Source: JAMXLO01 sp963719805 | GTDB taxonomy: Bacteria > Pseudomonadota > Alphaproteobacteria > Acetobacterales > Acetobacteraceae | Assembly: GCA_963719805.1 (NCBI GenBank) | Contig: CAVRDF010000008.1 | Span: 1,054,001-1,118,000, forward strand | Reading direction: 5' to 3' | Length of the DNA: 64,000 nucleotides | Part shown: positions 45,920-54,514 of the stretch, one piece after another | How the letters are laid out: every line of letters starts with the position of its first letter | How positions within the stretch are numbered: position 1 is the first letter of the stretch | Made by a program: the position numbers and the translations under genes | Notes under the pieces: generated by a model | What the model was told of the DNA's origin: nothing | What the model saw: the letters and a program-made list of their open reading frames with translations, nothing else | Database searches by the model: none

Positions 45920-46425
45920 TAAGATAAAGAAACCCAGGGCTATGCGAGGGATCGCCCTGGGTAGTTGGAAGGATGAAACCGGCCCAGTGAAATTAGGCCG
46001 GCTTAATCAACGTAAGTCACTAGCTAGCGATCAGCAACCGCTTGCCGTTTTAGGTATGTAGCGCTGACGTAGTAGGTAAAGAAGCCGGGCGGACGAGTTC
46101 GAGGGATCACCGCCCGGATTAGGTTGTTAGTAATGGCCGTTGCCCGCTGTGGGGAGGGCCGGCTCGATGAAGGTAGAGCACCAGCTAACGATCGGCAATC
46201 GCTTTGCCGTTCTGAATGCAGTGCTGCCGTAGCAGATAAAAGAACCCGGCGACCCGAGGGGGGCAGCCGGGTAAGTCCCATGCCGCCGGCCGAGTGGATA
46301 AGACCGGCCTTAGTGAAGTTAGAACACTACCTGACGACCGGCAACTGCTTGTCAGTTGGGGATGCAGTGCTGCCGTAGCCGATAAAGAAAAACCCGGCGC
46401 TCCCTGGCAGGTCGCCGGGTAAAGT
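45920..46425. repeat. Tandem array of ~153-nt hairpin-rich repeat units
   Basis: The anchor GATAAAGAA (or one-base variants) recurs at 45923, 46076, 46235 and 46381. After each anchor is a hairpin whose stem differs but pairs perfectly: ACCCAGGGC/GCCCTGGGT (45932-45962), CCGGGCGG/CCGCCCGG (46085-46117), ACCCGGC/GCCGGGT (46244-46272), ACCCGGCG/CGCCGGGT (46392-46420). Between anchors lie a second GC-rich hairpin (45979-46001; 46285-46308) and a third (46034-46045; 46193-46209; 46342-46358). The conserved tract GCAGTGCTGCCGTAG precedes the third and fourth anchors. No coding potential. Paired changes in stems suggest selection on RNA or DNA structure. Confidence 0.75.
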
Positions 46426-47086
46426 TCGACTGGCCTTTCCAAGTCACTGCACCAACAATGACGCAGCAGTTGGATCTTACACCAAAGTCTCAGCTGTCAC
46501 TAGGCAAGGGTCGGTAGCTCTTTATCGGCCCAATAGGCGTAGCGGTCCTTGCGGATGATCTTCGATATCATCGGTGCCAACCACTGCCTGGAATTGCAGG
46601 TAATTGTGCAAGGCGCGGATGATGATCACGGCTACGTTGCCGTTATGATAACCGTGTATACAAACTCAAAATGTACTGAAGCGCCACATCTCAATACCTT
46701 CGGTAGAAATCCCAGCCCAGTCGTCACCACATTCTCCACCGGCAGCGAACAAGCCTTTCTCACGCCGACACCAGCGCGGCTCTCTTTGCTTACGGTGCGC
46801 TGCTGTGAATGATGGATGGTACCTGGTCAGGTGCGATCGGTCGGACTGTATAGTCTGCGATTGAATGTAGTCGATGGTCATTGTAAGCAATCCCTCATTC
46901 ATGCCGCTCCCCCCACATACGCACCATGCGCATGGAGATTCAAAAGCGGGAAATTTTGCGGGTCACTTATCGTTCGTTCTTTCGTCGCCAAAGGCGAGGT
47001 GCCGTGTGCCACGGCGGCCGCGACGTGCCTAGTCTGCGGCGCTCGGTTATGTCAGCGGTACTCGACCAATTCTACGCATTTCCTCT
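46426..47086. other. Gene-free stretch beside the repeat array
   Basis: About 660 bases with no credible gene; small ORFs on both strands lack protein features. Confidence 0.5.
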
Positions 47087-47340
47087 TCAAGCCTTCGATG
47101 GTCCACTTGAGTACGTGTCGTCGGTCAAATTGCCTACCTCATGACCGACGACAGCTGCGACCGTCGCCCGATCAATGCCCGCTTCGCGTGCCTTAGTGAC
47201 GAACCACCGACGAAAGCTGTGGAAGTCGATCCGCGAATGCCTACGGCCTTATTGATTTCGCAGCATTTCCAGTCGGCAGACATCATCCGGGGTCAACCGC
47301 TCGTCCGGCCGGAATCTTGGTCGCCGCCGGCATCGTTATT
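47087..47340 (-). pseudogene. Tyrosine recombinase (phage integrase), C-terminal fragment
   Basis: The minus strand reads IDFHSFRRWFVTKAREAGID, then VAAVVGHEVGNLTDDTYSSG: the H-x-x-R, the second His in VVGHE and the catalytic Tyr in DDTYS of a tyrosine integrase. Upstream, DERLTPDDVCRLEML and EINKAVGIR are in other frames, so at least one frameshift is present, and the core-binding domain is gone. It indicates that this segment derives from an integrative element or prophage. Confidence 0.7.
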
Positions 47341-47426
47341 GGAAAATTGCTGAGCCGCCGGTAGACGTAGCGTCCCGAGGATTACGGGTCGACGTAACCG
47401 CGTCAGGTGATCATCCGACAAATCGA

Positions 47427-47964
47427 ATGTCTCTATCGGGTAAAGTCAAGACGGCGCTGGATGAGACGCGAACGCTCATCCCTCGGTTCCCAGATCCCGC
47501 TTGGCTTTCAGTGTCAAAGCCCTTTCCGCGAGGGCTTCGACCAGCTGTCAGCAAGCGATCGCTTTATGAGTGCTGCTGCGTTCGCATTCATGCTGCTCGC
47601 CATCTGTCTGCTCATAGTGCCGTCAGCGTTTCACCGCATTTCCCAGGACGGCCAAAGCACCGGCCGAATGCACAGCATGACGGCATATTTTGCGGCCGCT
47701 GCCCTCATGCCGCTGGCCATCGCTCTCGGCCTCGATCCGACACTGACGCTTGAGCGCGCCTGGCATAATCACACGGCCGGGATGGCGGCGGGCATTCTGT
47801 TCGCCGTCGTGGCGGCTGCCGGCTGGTACGAGGAGGTTTTCTCATGCGAAGGACGCAGGGAGCCACAGAACGTGGCAAAGGCGCGGCGAATCGGGCCGCG
47901 CGCCGCCCCTGACGCGCAAGCAGCGCCCGCAGCCGCAGGATTTCCGCATCAAAGGCGAGCTTGA
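47427..47964 (+). pseudogene. DUF6328-family membrane protein, one frameshift
   Basis: ATG 47427 begins SLSGKVKTALDETRTLI; one extra C near 47483 moves the rest to another frame: LGSQIPLGFQCQSPFREGFD, SAAAFAFMLLAICLLIVPSA and MTAYFAAAALMPLAIALGLD. With two to three membrane helices and the ALDETR...LLGFQFQ...F pattern it matches DUF6328 proteins. The natural C terminus ends near 47850; the rest of the open frame is antisense to the holin-like fragment. Confidence 0.65.
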
Positions 47965-47983
47965 GAAGGTTAATGCTTCGCAC
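47890..47983 (-). pseudogene. Holin-like membrane gene, N-terminal fragment (copy 2)
   Basis: From GTG 47983: SINLLKLAFDAEILRLRALL and ARQGRRA, matching the first 29 residues of the copy-1 protein (9525-9917). Similarity ends at ~47895, where the inserted segment begins. About 18 residues between this fragment and the C-terminal half at 44839-45111 are lost. Confidence 0.75.
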
Positions 47984-48177
47984 GGTGCGGTCCCCAACGG
48001 CCCACGGCAAATCCAATCTGGAACGCAATCAGAAGGCTGATGAGCGCACCCAACCGGCAAACTCGCGGCTCCTTGCCAGCATAGTATCCGTCGCCCGATT
48101 GGAGAGATCGGCGATCGGAGCAGCACCTTGCCAAGTGAGCCGCCGCTTCAGGCGATCGATTTCTGTGTTTTCGATCA
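47970..48177 (-). pseudogene. DUF883-like gene, frameshifted (copy 2)
   Basis: ATG 48177 reads IENTEIDRLKRRLTWQGAAP and IADLSNRATDTMLARSREFA as in the copy-1 gene at 9308, then after GWVR about 20 bases are missing and the frame shifts; the expected end LISLLIAFQIGFAVGRWGPH is in another frame down to 47970. The membrane helix is therefore lost from the main frame. Confidence 0.75.
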
Positions 48178-48187
48178 TGGTTTTCTC

Positions 48188-49210
48188 CTAATCGGTGCTT
48201 TCACCGAGCGTGTCGGCGGCATGCGCATCCCGACGGCCCATCGCCCGCGGCGCACCTTCGGTCGAATCCTTGAGCGTCTGTCGCTCGGACTGAGCGTTGA
48301 TCACCGCGCCCAGTAAGACCATGAGCGCTGAGAGATAGAGCCAGGTGAGCAGGATGACCACTCCGCCTAGCGAGCCGTAGGTCTTGTCGTAGCTGTTGAA
48401 GTTCGCGACATACACGGTGAAACCGACAGAACCGATGATCCACAGGACAGTTGCGGCGATCGCGCCGGGCGAGACCCAACGCCATTGCGGCTTGTCCCGG
48501 TCGGGACCGAAGCGATAGAGAACGGCGAGGCCGCCCATAACAAGGATGTTGAGCAGCGGCCACTGCACAAGCAGCAGCAGCCATTTGGTCGCGGAGCCGA
48601 CCGCCAATAGCTGAACGGCGGCCGGCAAAACCGCGATCGCAATAACGCCGCCGGCCACAAGCCCGACGGTGAGACCGAGCGCGATGAGGTTGAATTTTAC
48701 GAAGCTGCGCCGCTCCTTCTCTTCGTAGGCGATGTTGATCGCGGTGATCAGACCGCTCATGCCGCGCGAAGCGCTCCAAATCGCCAGCAGCAAAGCGACG
48801 ATCGCGGCAAAGCCGAGTGCCCCGCCAGAGCTTTCGACCAGGCTGTGCAGCTCTTGGCTTAAAAGCTCCTGCGTTTGCGCCGGCAGCACGCCCGACAGCG
48901 CCGCCACCTGCTTTTCAATCTGAGCAGTATCGAAGGCAAGACCATACAACGAGACGAGGGCGGCCAAGCCGGGGAACAGGGCGAGCAGCACTGCATAGGT
49001 GACGCCGCCGGCGATGAGGAAGAGATTTTGATCCGAGACTTCCGCCCATGTGCGCCGCGCAATGTCCTTCCAACCGCGGGGCGGAATGTCGGCGGGATGC
49101 TCAGCGTCACGCCCGCGCGCCGGATCCCTCGCGTGCCTTGGTTTCGCACGTCGATCAAGTTGGTAGGCAAGATCCTGCTTGATCGCCTCCAGGCGCGCAT
49201 CGATGCTCAT
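48188..49210 (-). CDS. YihY/BrkB-family inner-membrane protein (copy 2, intact)
   Basis: ATG 49210 gives 340 residues with a hydrophilic N terminus (SIDARLEAIKQDLAYQLDRR) and six hydrophobic segments; signatures include FLIAGGVTYAVLLALFPGLA and the GFAAIVALLLAIWSASRGMS stretch of the YihY family (once called ribonuclease BN). GGAGGAGGT lies ten bases before the ATG; the reading from 49252 lacks one. It heads the duplicated block and is the intact copy of the gene that is deleted at 9141-9298. The function of YihY proteins is unsettled. Confidence 0.88.
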   Translation of the reverse strand: MSIDARLEAIKQDLAYQLDRRAKPRHARDPARGRDAEHPADIPPRGWKDIARRTWAEVSDQNLFLIAGGVTYAVLLALFPGLAALVSLYGLAFDTAQIEKQVAALSGVLPAQTQELLSQELHSLVESSGGALGFAAIVALLLAIWSASRGMSGLITAINIAYEEKERRSFVKFNLIALGLTVGLVAGGVIAIAVLPAAVQLLAVGSATKWLLLLVQWPLLNILVMGGLAVLYRFGPDRDKPQWRWVSPGAIAATVLWIIGSVGFTVYVANFNSYDKTYGSLGGVVILLTWLYLSALMVLLGAVINAQSERQTLKDSTEGAPRAMGRRDAHAADTLGESTD

Positions 49211-49518
49211 CGGCTGCGGTACCTCCTCCCCAAGGGCCGCAGGCTGTTCCACCCGACGCCTGCGCCCGTTTAAAGCGCAGAAGAGCCCTCAGGTTCTAAC
49301 AACTATTCGGAACGTCCAACAAAAACCGGTGTATCTCCGCGCGAAGTAGAAGGCGCTGCTTCATCCATGGAATAGCGCGAAAACGTGCGGGCGCGCACCG
49401 GCCTTCGCTTTCTCGATGTAGGCTGATCACGCTTGCATGACAGCCCCAAAACCACCCTTCCCAACTCGACCTTTCCTGGCGCGCATCCACGCGCCGATGA
49501 ATGAAGGACCTACCGTCC

Positions 49519-49985
49519 ATGGCTTTCCGCTCTCGCTTCGGTCCGCCAAGTCCGGGCACGGTGCATTTGTGCATCGATATGCAAACGCTATTCGCTGAGC
49601 GGAAGGACTGGCATGTGCCTTGGCTCCAGCGGGTGTTGCCGACCGTGCTCCGGCTGGCGGAAACGCATCCTATGCGCACCATATTAACCCGCTTCGTACC
49701 GCAGGCACAACCGGAGGAGGCGGTTGGTGCGGGGCGTCGGTATTACCGCCACTGGCGCGCAATGACGGGCGCCGAGACCGATATCTGCGTGCTCGCTGCC
49801 GTCATGATGAAGTCGATGCCGGTTCCCGGGTTGTGCTGGCCGAGGATGCACTCTGCAGCGTGTCAGATGAATCGCACGCCGCCACGCTGCGGCATTCTGG
49901 TTCGTGCTTCAGCCACCAGATCGAGGTCGCCTCTGCCGAGGAGATTCTCGCAAGCTGGCCCGTTCTCGCTTCTCCTAGCTGGTGA
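49519..49985 (+). pseudogene. Isochorismatase-family hydrolase, internally deleted
   Basis: ATG 49519 starts AFRSRFGPPSPGTVHLCIDM QTLFAERKDWHV, with the catalytic Asp of the cysteine-hydrolase fold. YRHWRAMT is then joined directly to GAETDICVLAAV, which carries the catalytic Cys, so about 50 residues including the conserved Lys region are missing. The end VVLAEDALCSVSDESHAATL is in a third frame to 49985. Deletion plus frameshift. Confidence 0.7.
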
Positions 49986-50069
49986 AATCAAAATCGCTTG
50001 TGGCAAGGGAGCGTTCGCTAAACTCGCGCCGCCTCGAGCATATTTTGGCTTCAATCGACTGTTGGCTCG

Positions 50070-50581
50070 CAGAGGCCGTAACTTAGAGGTGCGTCAGATA
50101 TATTTTCACGCGCCGCTCATTGGGCCGCCGAGCAATGCGGCCGCGCCACCGTTTTTATGCTGGCTGTGGCCCTGATCCTGGTGTGGCAGTAACCGGACCG
50201 GTATTCAATTATTCCGATACCTGGCAGCTCATCATCAATACCAGCACGACCATCATTACCTTTCTGATGGTGTTTCTTATCCAGAACACGCAGAACCGGG
50301 ACACTGCCGCCATTCAGCTCAAACTCGACGAGCTCATTCGCGCTAATCAGAACGCGCGCAACGGTATGCTGTGCCTCGAGGATCTGGGCGAGGAAGATCT
50401 GAAAAAGCTCAAAGAGACCTTCGCCGTCCAAATTCCTTCGGCCGGCATCGTCGGCAAAGTGCAGGCCGCAACGGAAGACCTCGAAGCAGCCGGCGAGAAC
50501 CTTGAGAGGGTGAGCGCCCGGGTCAAATCGGCAACGCCGCAATCGGAAGAGCATCTGGAAGGAGCAGAGCATGGCCGATGA
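50070..50581 (+). pseudogene. Low-affinity iron permease family (PF04120) gene, N-terminal frameshift
   Basis: The main frame (from 50120) gives GPVFNYSDTWQLIINTSTTI, TFLMVFLIQNTQNRDTAAIQ and LKLDELIRANQNARNG, the complete conserved core, followed by a helical tail. The first membrane helix lies in another frame: IFSRAAHWAAEQCGRATVFM and LAVALILVW, then CAG TAA where one G is missing (GTGTGGGCAGTAACC expected) at about 50190. A shorter protein might still be made from the main frame. Confidence 0.65.
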
Positions 50582-50795
50582 TCGTTCCAACCGCGGCGCA
50601 GCGGACCGCACGCGGATCAATCTGCAGGAAGATTACGAAGTCCGCTACTGGACCGAGAAATGGCGCGTATCCCGCGAACAGCTTGCCGCCGCGGTGCACG
50701 CGGTCGGCGTGATGGTCAAAGACGTCGCCAAAAAATTGGCAAGTCGGCCTAAGCACGGTGTGATGCCCGGAGCCGGCCTGCGGCGGAAGAACTGA
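50571..50795 (+). CDS. DUF3606 protein
   Basis: A 74-residue protein: ADDRSNRGAADRTRINLQED, then YEVRYWTEKWRVSREQLAAA and VHAVGVMVKDVAKKL, the DUF3606 signature (DRTRIN..E.YEV..WT). Overlaps the end of the preceding gene by 11 bases. Short stress-associated family of unknown role. Confidence 0.85.
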   Translation: MADDRSNRGAADRTRINLQEDYEVRYWTEKWRVSREQLAAAVHAVGVMVKDVAKKLASRPKHGVMPGAGLRRKN

Positions 50796-50854
50796 TTACA
50801 GCTGTGCGCCTATCATCACTGTCCTGCCGCCGCGCGCGCAGGCCCGCACTGTAG

Positions 50855-50872
50855 GGGTTCGACGTCGAACCC
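50855..50872. repeat. 18-bp perfect palindrome
   Basis: GGGTTCGACGTCGAACCC reads the same on both strands and lies in the 240-base gap between the DUF3606 gene and the receiver remnant. It could be a dimeric repressor site; no promoter is evident. Confidence 0.6.
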
Positions 50873-51033
50873 TGCTTCGGCCGGCTGGAGGTCGTAGCGG
50901 CTCGGCCGCGCCGGCGTCGGCAATTGATGATCCGACCGGCATTGTGCCCGCCCTGACCATCGGCGCCAAAAGAGTCTACCCCTTTAACGGTCGGGCCAAA
51001 GAGCCTAGCTTTCGCCGGCTGGAAGGGAAACAC

Positions 51034-51473
51034 GATGCCGGAGCGTATCGTCGTGGTTCATGACGACCGGGAATTCCGGGAAACCGCAACAGCCCGCCCT
51101 TGAGGCCGCCGGCCATGATGTCAAAGCCTTTTCCGATAGTATGTCGGCGATCGACGCGCTCGAGGCGGCGGAACGCACCGAGCTGCTCATCACTCGCGTC
51201 GCATTCCCGGTGGGAAAACCGAATGGCGTTTCCCTCGCCCGGATGGCGCGGGTGAAAAAGCCGGGCGTCCGCGTGCTGTTCGCTGCGCGCGACGAGAACC
51301 GTCAGCACACCGAAGGGCTGGGGGAATTCCTGGCCGTGCCGGTGACCGGCCCCGAGATTGTCGCGACTGCCGCGCGCATACTGGCGGAAAGCCCTGCCAA
51401 GCACGCCCGCGGCTCTCATCGCCGGGCCGTCACCCGTCATCGATCCGGAAGCGGTGACCGGTCAGCCGGTTGA
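51034..51473 (+). pseudogene. Receiver-domain protein with N-terminal frameshift
   Basis: ATG 51034 reads PERIVVVHDDREFRETATA (acidic pair DD of a CheY fold) and then stops; the next frame continues ALEAAGHDVKAFSDSMSAID and LLITRVAFPVGKPNG through to AVPVTGPEIVATA. The site of the phospho-acceptor Asp is R in ITRV, so even the undisturbed version would be a pseudo-receiver. Confidence 0.6.
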
Positions 51474-51475
51474 CC

Positions 51476-51856
51476 TCACCGACGGCAGATGCCGGAAGTC
51501 AGCAGCTCCTTCACTGCACCGATCATGGCCACAAGGCGAACGGGTTTCGTCAAGAAACGCTCGCCTGCAGCCAGCACCCGGCGCGGCAGGTGCAGCGGCC
51601 ACAGCGCGGCGAGATAAATCGCGCAAATGCCCGGCCAATTGCGACGCAGGGCCGAAACCAACTGCAGCCCTTTCATATCCTCCTTATGTCCGCGGTTGAT
51701 GCTGGTGATCACAATCTGCGGGGAATGATCCGGCGGCAGCTTGAGCGCCTCTTCATCCGGCAGAGCCGCGGCCGAAATCCCCTCACCGTCCAGTGCCTCG
51801 GTAAGTGCCGATCCGACCAACTCGTCGCGTTCTACGATAAGCACGTCCATGGCCAT
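51476..51856 (-). CDS. Orphan pseudo-receiver domain protein
   Basis: A 126-residue CheY-like protein: DVLIVERDELVGSALTEALD (acidic cluster), QIVITSINRGHKEDMKGLQL where the phospho-accepting Asp is replaced by Ser in ITSINRG, and FLTKPVRLVAMIGAV with the conserved Lys-Pro. Without the Asp it cannot be phosphorylated in the normal way and may act as a constitutive or protein-binding module. Convergent with the broken receiver at 51034. Confidence 0.75.
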   Translation of the reverse strand: MAMDVLIVERDELVGSALTEALDGEGISAAALPDEEALKLPPDHSPQIVITSINRGHKEDMKGLQLVSALRRNWPGICAIYLAALWPLHLPRRVLAAGERFLTKPVRLVAMIGAVKELLTSGICRR

Positions 51857-51964
51857 CTAAACTGACAAATAGCGCGACAGATGCATCAAATCTTTTCGCT
51901 CTGGCTGCCGTCAAGCCGGCTCCCCTTCCCTGTTTTTCCGGAGCATCCGGAGGAGACGTGTCCG

Positions 51965-52576
51965 CTATTCTTGTGCCCGGGCCAGACGGGCTTCGAGCTT
52001 TTCCCGCTCTTTTTCCCAGCGGGCATCCTCCGCTTGCTGCTGCCTGTCGAGCGCAGTGCGGGCGTCTTCGATCTCTTGGGTCTTGGTTACATGAATGCGT
52101 TTGGCTTCTTCAAACGCAGCCTCGGCTTTGGCGATTGCCCGCTCGCGCTGCTCGCGTTGTTTTTCGCGTGCGGCCAGCTCCTTCTCGCGCTCTTGTTTGC
52201 GCCGTTTTTCTTCTTGCTCGTACGCACGTGCGGCAGCGGCGGTAGCTTTCGCATCCGGCTTGTGCGCCGGCGGCTCTTTTGCTGTCGGCTTTGCCTTGGT
52301 CGCTGCCTGCTTGATGGTGGCGACGCTGAAGTCGTGCGGTAACTCGGCGTTTTCCTTGAAGGTATCATTCGAGCCTACCGCGCGGCGCAGAACGACGCCA
52401 GGTTTGGCCATGGCGGCGGCGATGATGGCGGGATTCCGAACTTCCTTGGCGAAGCCCTGATGGAAAACGTTGCTCTTCGACCCCCAGGCCTCCAAAGCCG
52501 CTTTCATCGACGGTGCCGCGACTGCGAGCTCGAAGAAACCGAGCGAGGTCTGATAGGTTGTCAGCTTCCTCGGCAT
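51965..52576 (-). CDS. TolA-like coiled-coil cytoplasmic protein
   Basis: A 203-residue protein. The first ~75 residues are a conserved globular start: MPRKLTTYQTSLGFFELAVA, then FHQGFAKEVRNPAIIAAAMA and PGVVLRRAVGSND; the rest is a long charged helix (EQEEKRRKQEREKELAAREK) typical of proteins automatically named cell envelope biogenesis protein TolA. There is no membrane anchor, so a real TolA role is unlikely. Adjacent to the terminase gene on the same strand. Confidence 0.7.
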   Translation of the reverse strand: MPRKLTTYQTSLGFFELAVAAPSMKAALEAWGSKSNVFHQGFAKEVRNPAIIAAAMAKPGVVLRRAVGSNDTFKENAELPHDFSVATIKQAATKAKPTAKEPPAHKPDAKATAAAARAYEQEEKRRKQEREKELAAREKQREQRERAIAKAEAAFEEAKRIHVTKTQEIEDARTALDRQQQAEDARWEKEREKLEARLARAQE

Positions 52577-52686
52577 TAGCCGGTCTTCTTTCGCGCGCGC
52601 TTCTGCGGAGCTTTATCCAATTCAATCTAATGCCGCCACCAAGAAAAGCCCCAACGGCATCGCGCCATGCGCTGTTTGTACCCGGA

Positions 52687-54126
52687 CTAGCGTCGATGAA
52701 CAGCACCTGGCGGTCTGGTTGGGTTTGGCCGCCGTGCCGGTGTTCGTTGAGAAATCTGTGCTGATATCCAGTTCAGCGCCTGGGACGTGCTGTCGACCTG
52801 ATCATCATGGGCACCAGTTGGGAATGCCAGCAGCTCACTGACGTACTCGGCCAGCCACGGCGCTTCACGGGGGAGTAGCACTTGACCAGCTTCAAACTTT
52901 GGGGCTTGCGCCAGAAGCCGGGCCTCCTTGTCGAACATCGGCCGCCGCAAGATCGGCCGCACCGGCCCATGCTGTCGCATCACTTGGGTGATCGCGCGCC
53001 CGATATCGGTATCTTCGATAAGCGTCGCGTCTGCCTTGTAGTGCATATGCACATCACGGATCTGTCGCAGCAAGCCGGGCGCCTCATGCTTGTTGCGCAC
53101 GACATCCAGCAGGTAGATGTCGCTGCCGTTCAAACCCCAAACGGTACCCACAGAATAATCGCTGGCTTCGCCGACCGTCGAGGCGGTGTCCCAGCTCACG
53201 ATCACCTGTTCCAGCGAAGGCGCGACGTCATAATAGCGCAGCCACGCCCGGCGGATGGCGTTGCCATCGGGCGGCACCGGGTCCTGTTGATATTGAGCGG
53301 CAAAGCCCATGCTGCCGAGCGTGCGCCGGATCTGGTCCAGCACAGTGTGGTCTTCGCGGCCCGGCTGAATGACTTCATCAACCGCGCGCAGATAGACGTC
53401 TTGTGGGTCGGGACCCATGCGATATGACCGCTCCTCGGTCTCGATCGCCGGAATGGCCGCCAGCTCCCACTCCTCCTGTTCCAGCACATGGCCAACCAGA
53501 TCGTCCTGGTGCAGCCGCTGCATGACGATAATGATCGCCCCCCGTGCCTTGTCGTTCAGGCGCGTGTAGAGCGTGTTGTCATAGAATTCCTTGACCTTCC
53601 GACGGTCCGCTGCCGAGAACGCCGCCTGCGCCTTCATCGGGTCGTCGATGATGATCAGATCGGCACCGCGGCCCAGGATCGAGCCACCGACCGAGCTGGC
53701 GTAGCGGAAGCCGTGCTGGGTCGTGGTGATTTCGTTCTTGCGGGCCCGCTTGATCTGAAAGGCGGGGAACAATTCTCTATACCAATCGGACTCGACGATC
53801 GTGCGGAATGCCGTGGCATGCAGACGAGCCAGCTCTTCCGCATAACTGACAGCGATGATCCGCAGCTTTGGGTCACGTCCCATGGCCCAGGCCGTATAAG
53901 CGACCGTGACGCAGATCGACTTCAGGTGCCGTGGCGGGATGGTGATGGCGAGCCGGGTCAGGTCGCCGTTCGCCACTTGCGACAGCTGATAGCCGATATG
54001 GCGGATGTGCCAATTGGGTTGGTACGGCCGACCTGCCTCCAACGTCGCAAAGCATTTGCCGATGAAGGAGGTCAGGTCCTCCCGCAGCAGCTGGCGCAGA
54101 ACCGCGCGCTGATCAACCATGGCCAC
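52687..54126 (-). CDS. Phage terminase large subunit
   Basis: A 479-residue DNA-packaging motor. ATPase: IPPRHLKSICVTVAYTAWAM is the Walker A region in the PPRHLKS form usual for this family, and LIIIDDPMKAQAAFS is Walker B. The C-terminal RuvC-like nuclease has VSWDTASTVGE and TGAHDDQVDSTSQA as metal ligands. The ATG overlaps the DUF5681 gene by 14 bases. No capsid or portal genes are in the window, so this is a partial prophage or a domesticated set. Confidence 0.9.
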   Translation of the reverse strand: MAMVDQRAVLRQLLREDLTSFIGKCFATLEAGRPYQPNWHIRHIGYQLSQVANGDLTRLAITIPPRHLKSICVTVAYTAWAMGRDPKLRIIAVSYAEELARLHATAFRTIVESDWYRELFPAFQIKRARKNEITTTQHGFRYASSVGGSILGRGADLIIIDDPMKAQAAFSAADRRKVKEFYDNTLYTRLNDKARGAIIIVMQRLHQDDLVGHVLEQEEWELAAIPAIETEERSYRMGPDPQDVYLRAVDEVIQPGREDHTVLDQIRRTLGSMGFAAQYQQDPVPPDGNAIRRAWLRYYDVAPSLEQVIVSWDTASTVGEASDYSVGTVWGLNGSDIYLLDVVRNKHEAPGLLRQIRDVHMHYKADATLIEDTDIGRAITQVMRQHGPVRPILRRPMFDKEARLLAQAPKFEAGQVLLPREAPWLAEYVSELLAFPTGAHDDQVDSTSQALNWISAQISQRTPARRPNPTRPPGAVHRR

Positions 54127-54514
54127 CCCTCCCCGCGTGGGTCGCCAGGTAGTCCGCTAGAAGCGCCGCGTCCTCGGGGGCTATCTGCGGTTCGTCCGCG
54201 GCCACATCATCGTCCGCCGAATGGTCCGGCGGATCCAAACGGATGGCGAAGTGCAGCAACGCGAGCCCCAGCTTCGGATCGCCACCTTTGAGTGCATCAA
54301 ACGTCACACTTGATGCCACGGCAGCCAGGGCCGGCACCTTTATCTGTTTGCCATTCTCCTTGACCGTCACCTGCTTGAGGAACTGCTCAATAACGATCTG
54401 GCTGAGGCCCCGCGCGCCTTTCGGCCGGCCCGCTGGATTTCCCGACTGACCCCTCTTGAATTGGTGCTGACGCGGCGGTCGGCCGCGGCCGACCCGGTAC
54501 GATGAATCAGACAT
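54113..54514 (-). CDS. DUF5681 protein, probable terminase small subunit
   Basis: ATG 54514 gives 133 residues: RVGRGRPPRQHQFKRGQSGN PAGRPKGARG, the DUF5681 signature of a basic DNA-binding N terminus, followed by a helical region. It lies between the ParB-methyltransferase and the terminase large subunit with overlaps on both sides (8 and 14 bases), the usual position for a small terminase subunit; that function is inferred from context. Confidence 0.85.
   Translation of the reverse strand: MSDSSYRVGRGRPPRQHQFKRGQSGNPAGRPKGARGLSQIVIEQFLKQVTVKENGKQIKVPALAAVASSVTFDALKGGDPKLGLALLHFAIRLDPPDHSADDDVAADEPQIAPEDAALLADYLATHAGRGGHG

Noticed and set aside
45920..46425. CRISPR array
   Set aside because: The units are ~153 nt, degenerate and hairpin-rich, without short identical repeats separated by unique spacers, and no cas genes are present.
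46426..47400. tRNA gene as an attachment site beside the integrase fragment
   Set aside because: No T-arm consensus (GGTTCGAnTCC) or cloverleaf could be found here or elsewhere in the window.
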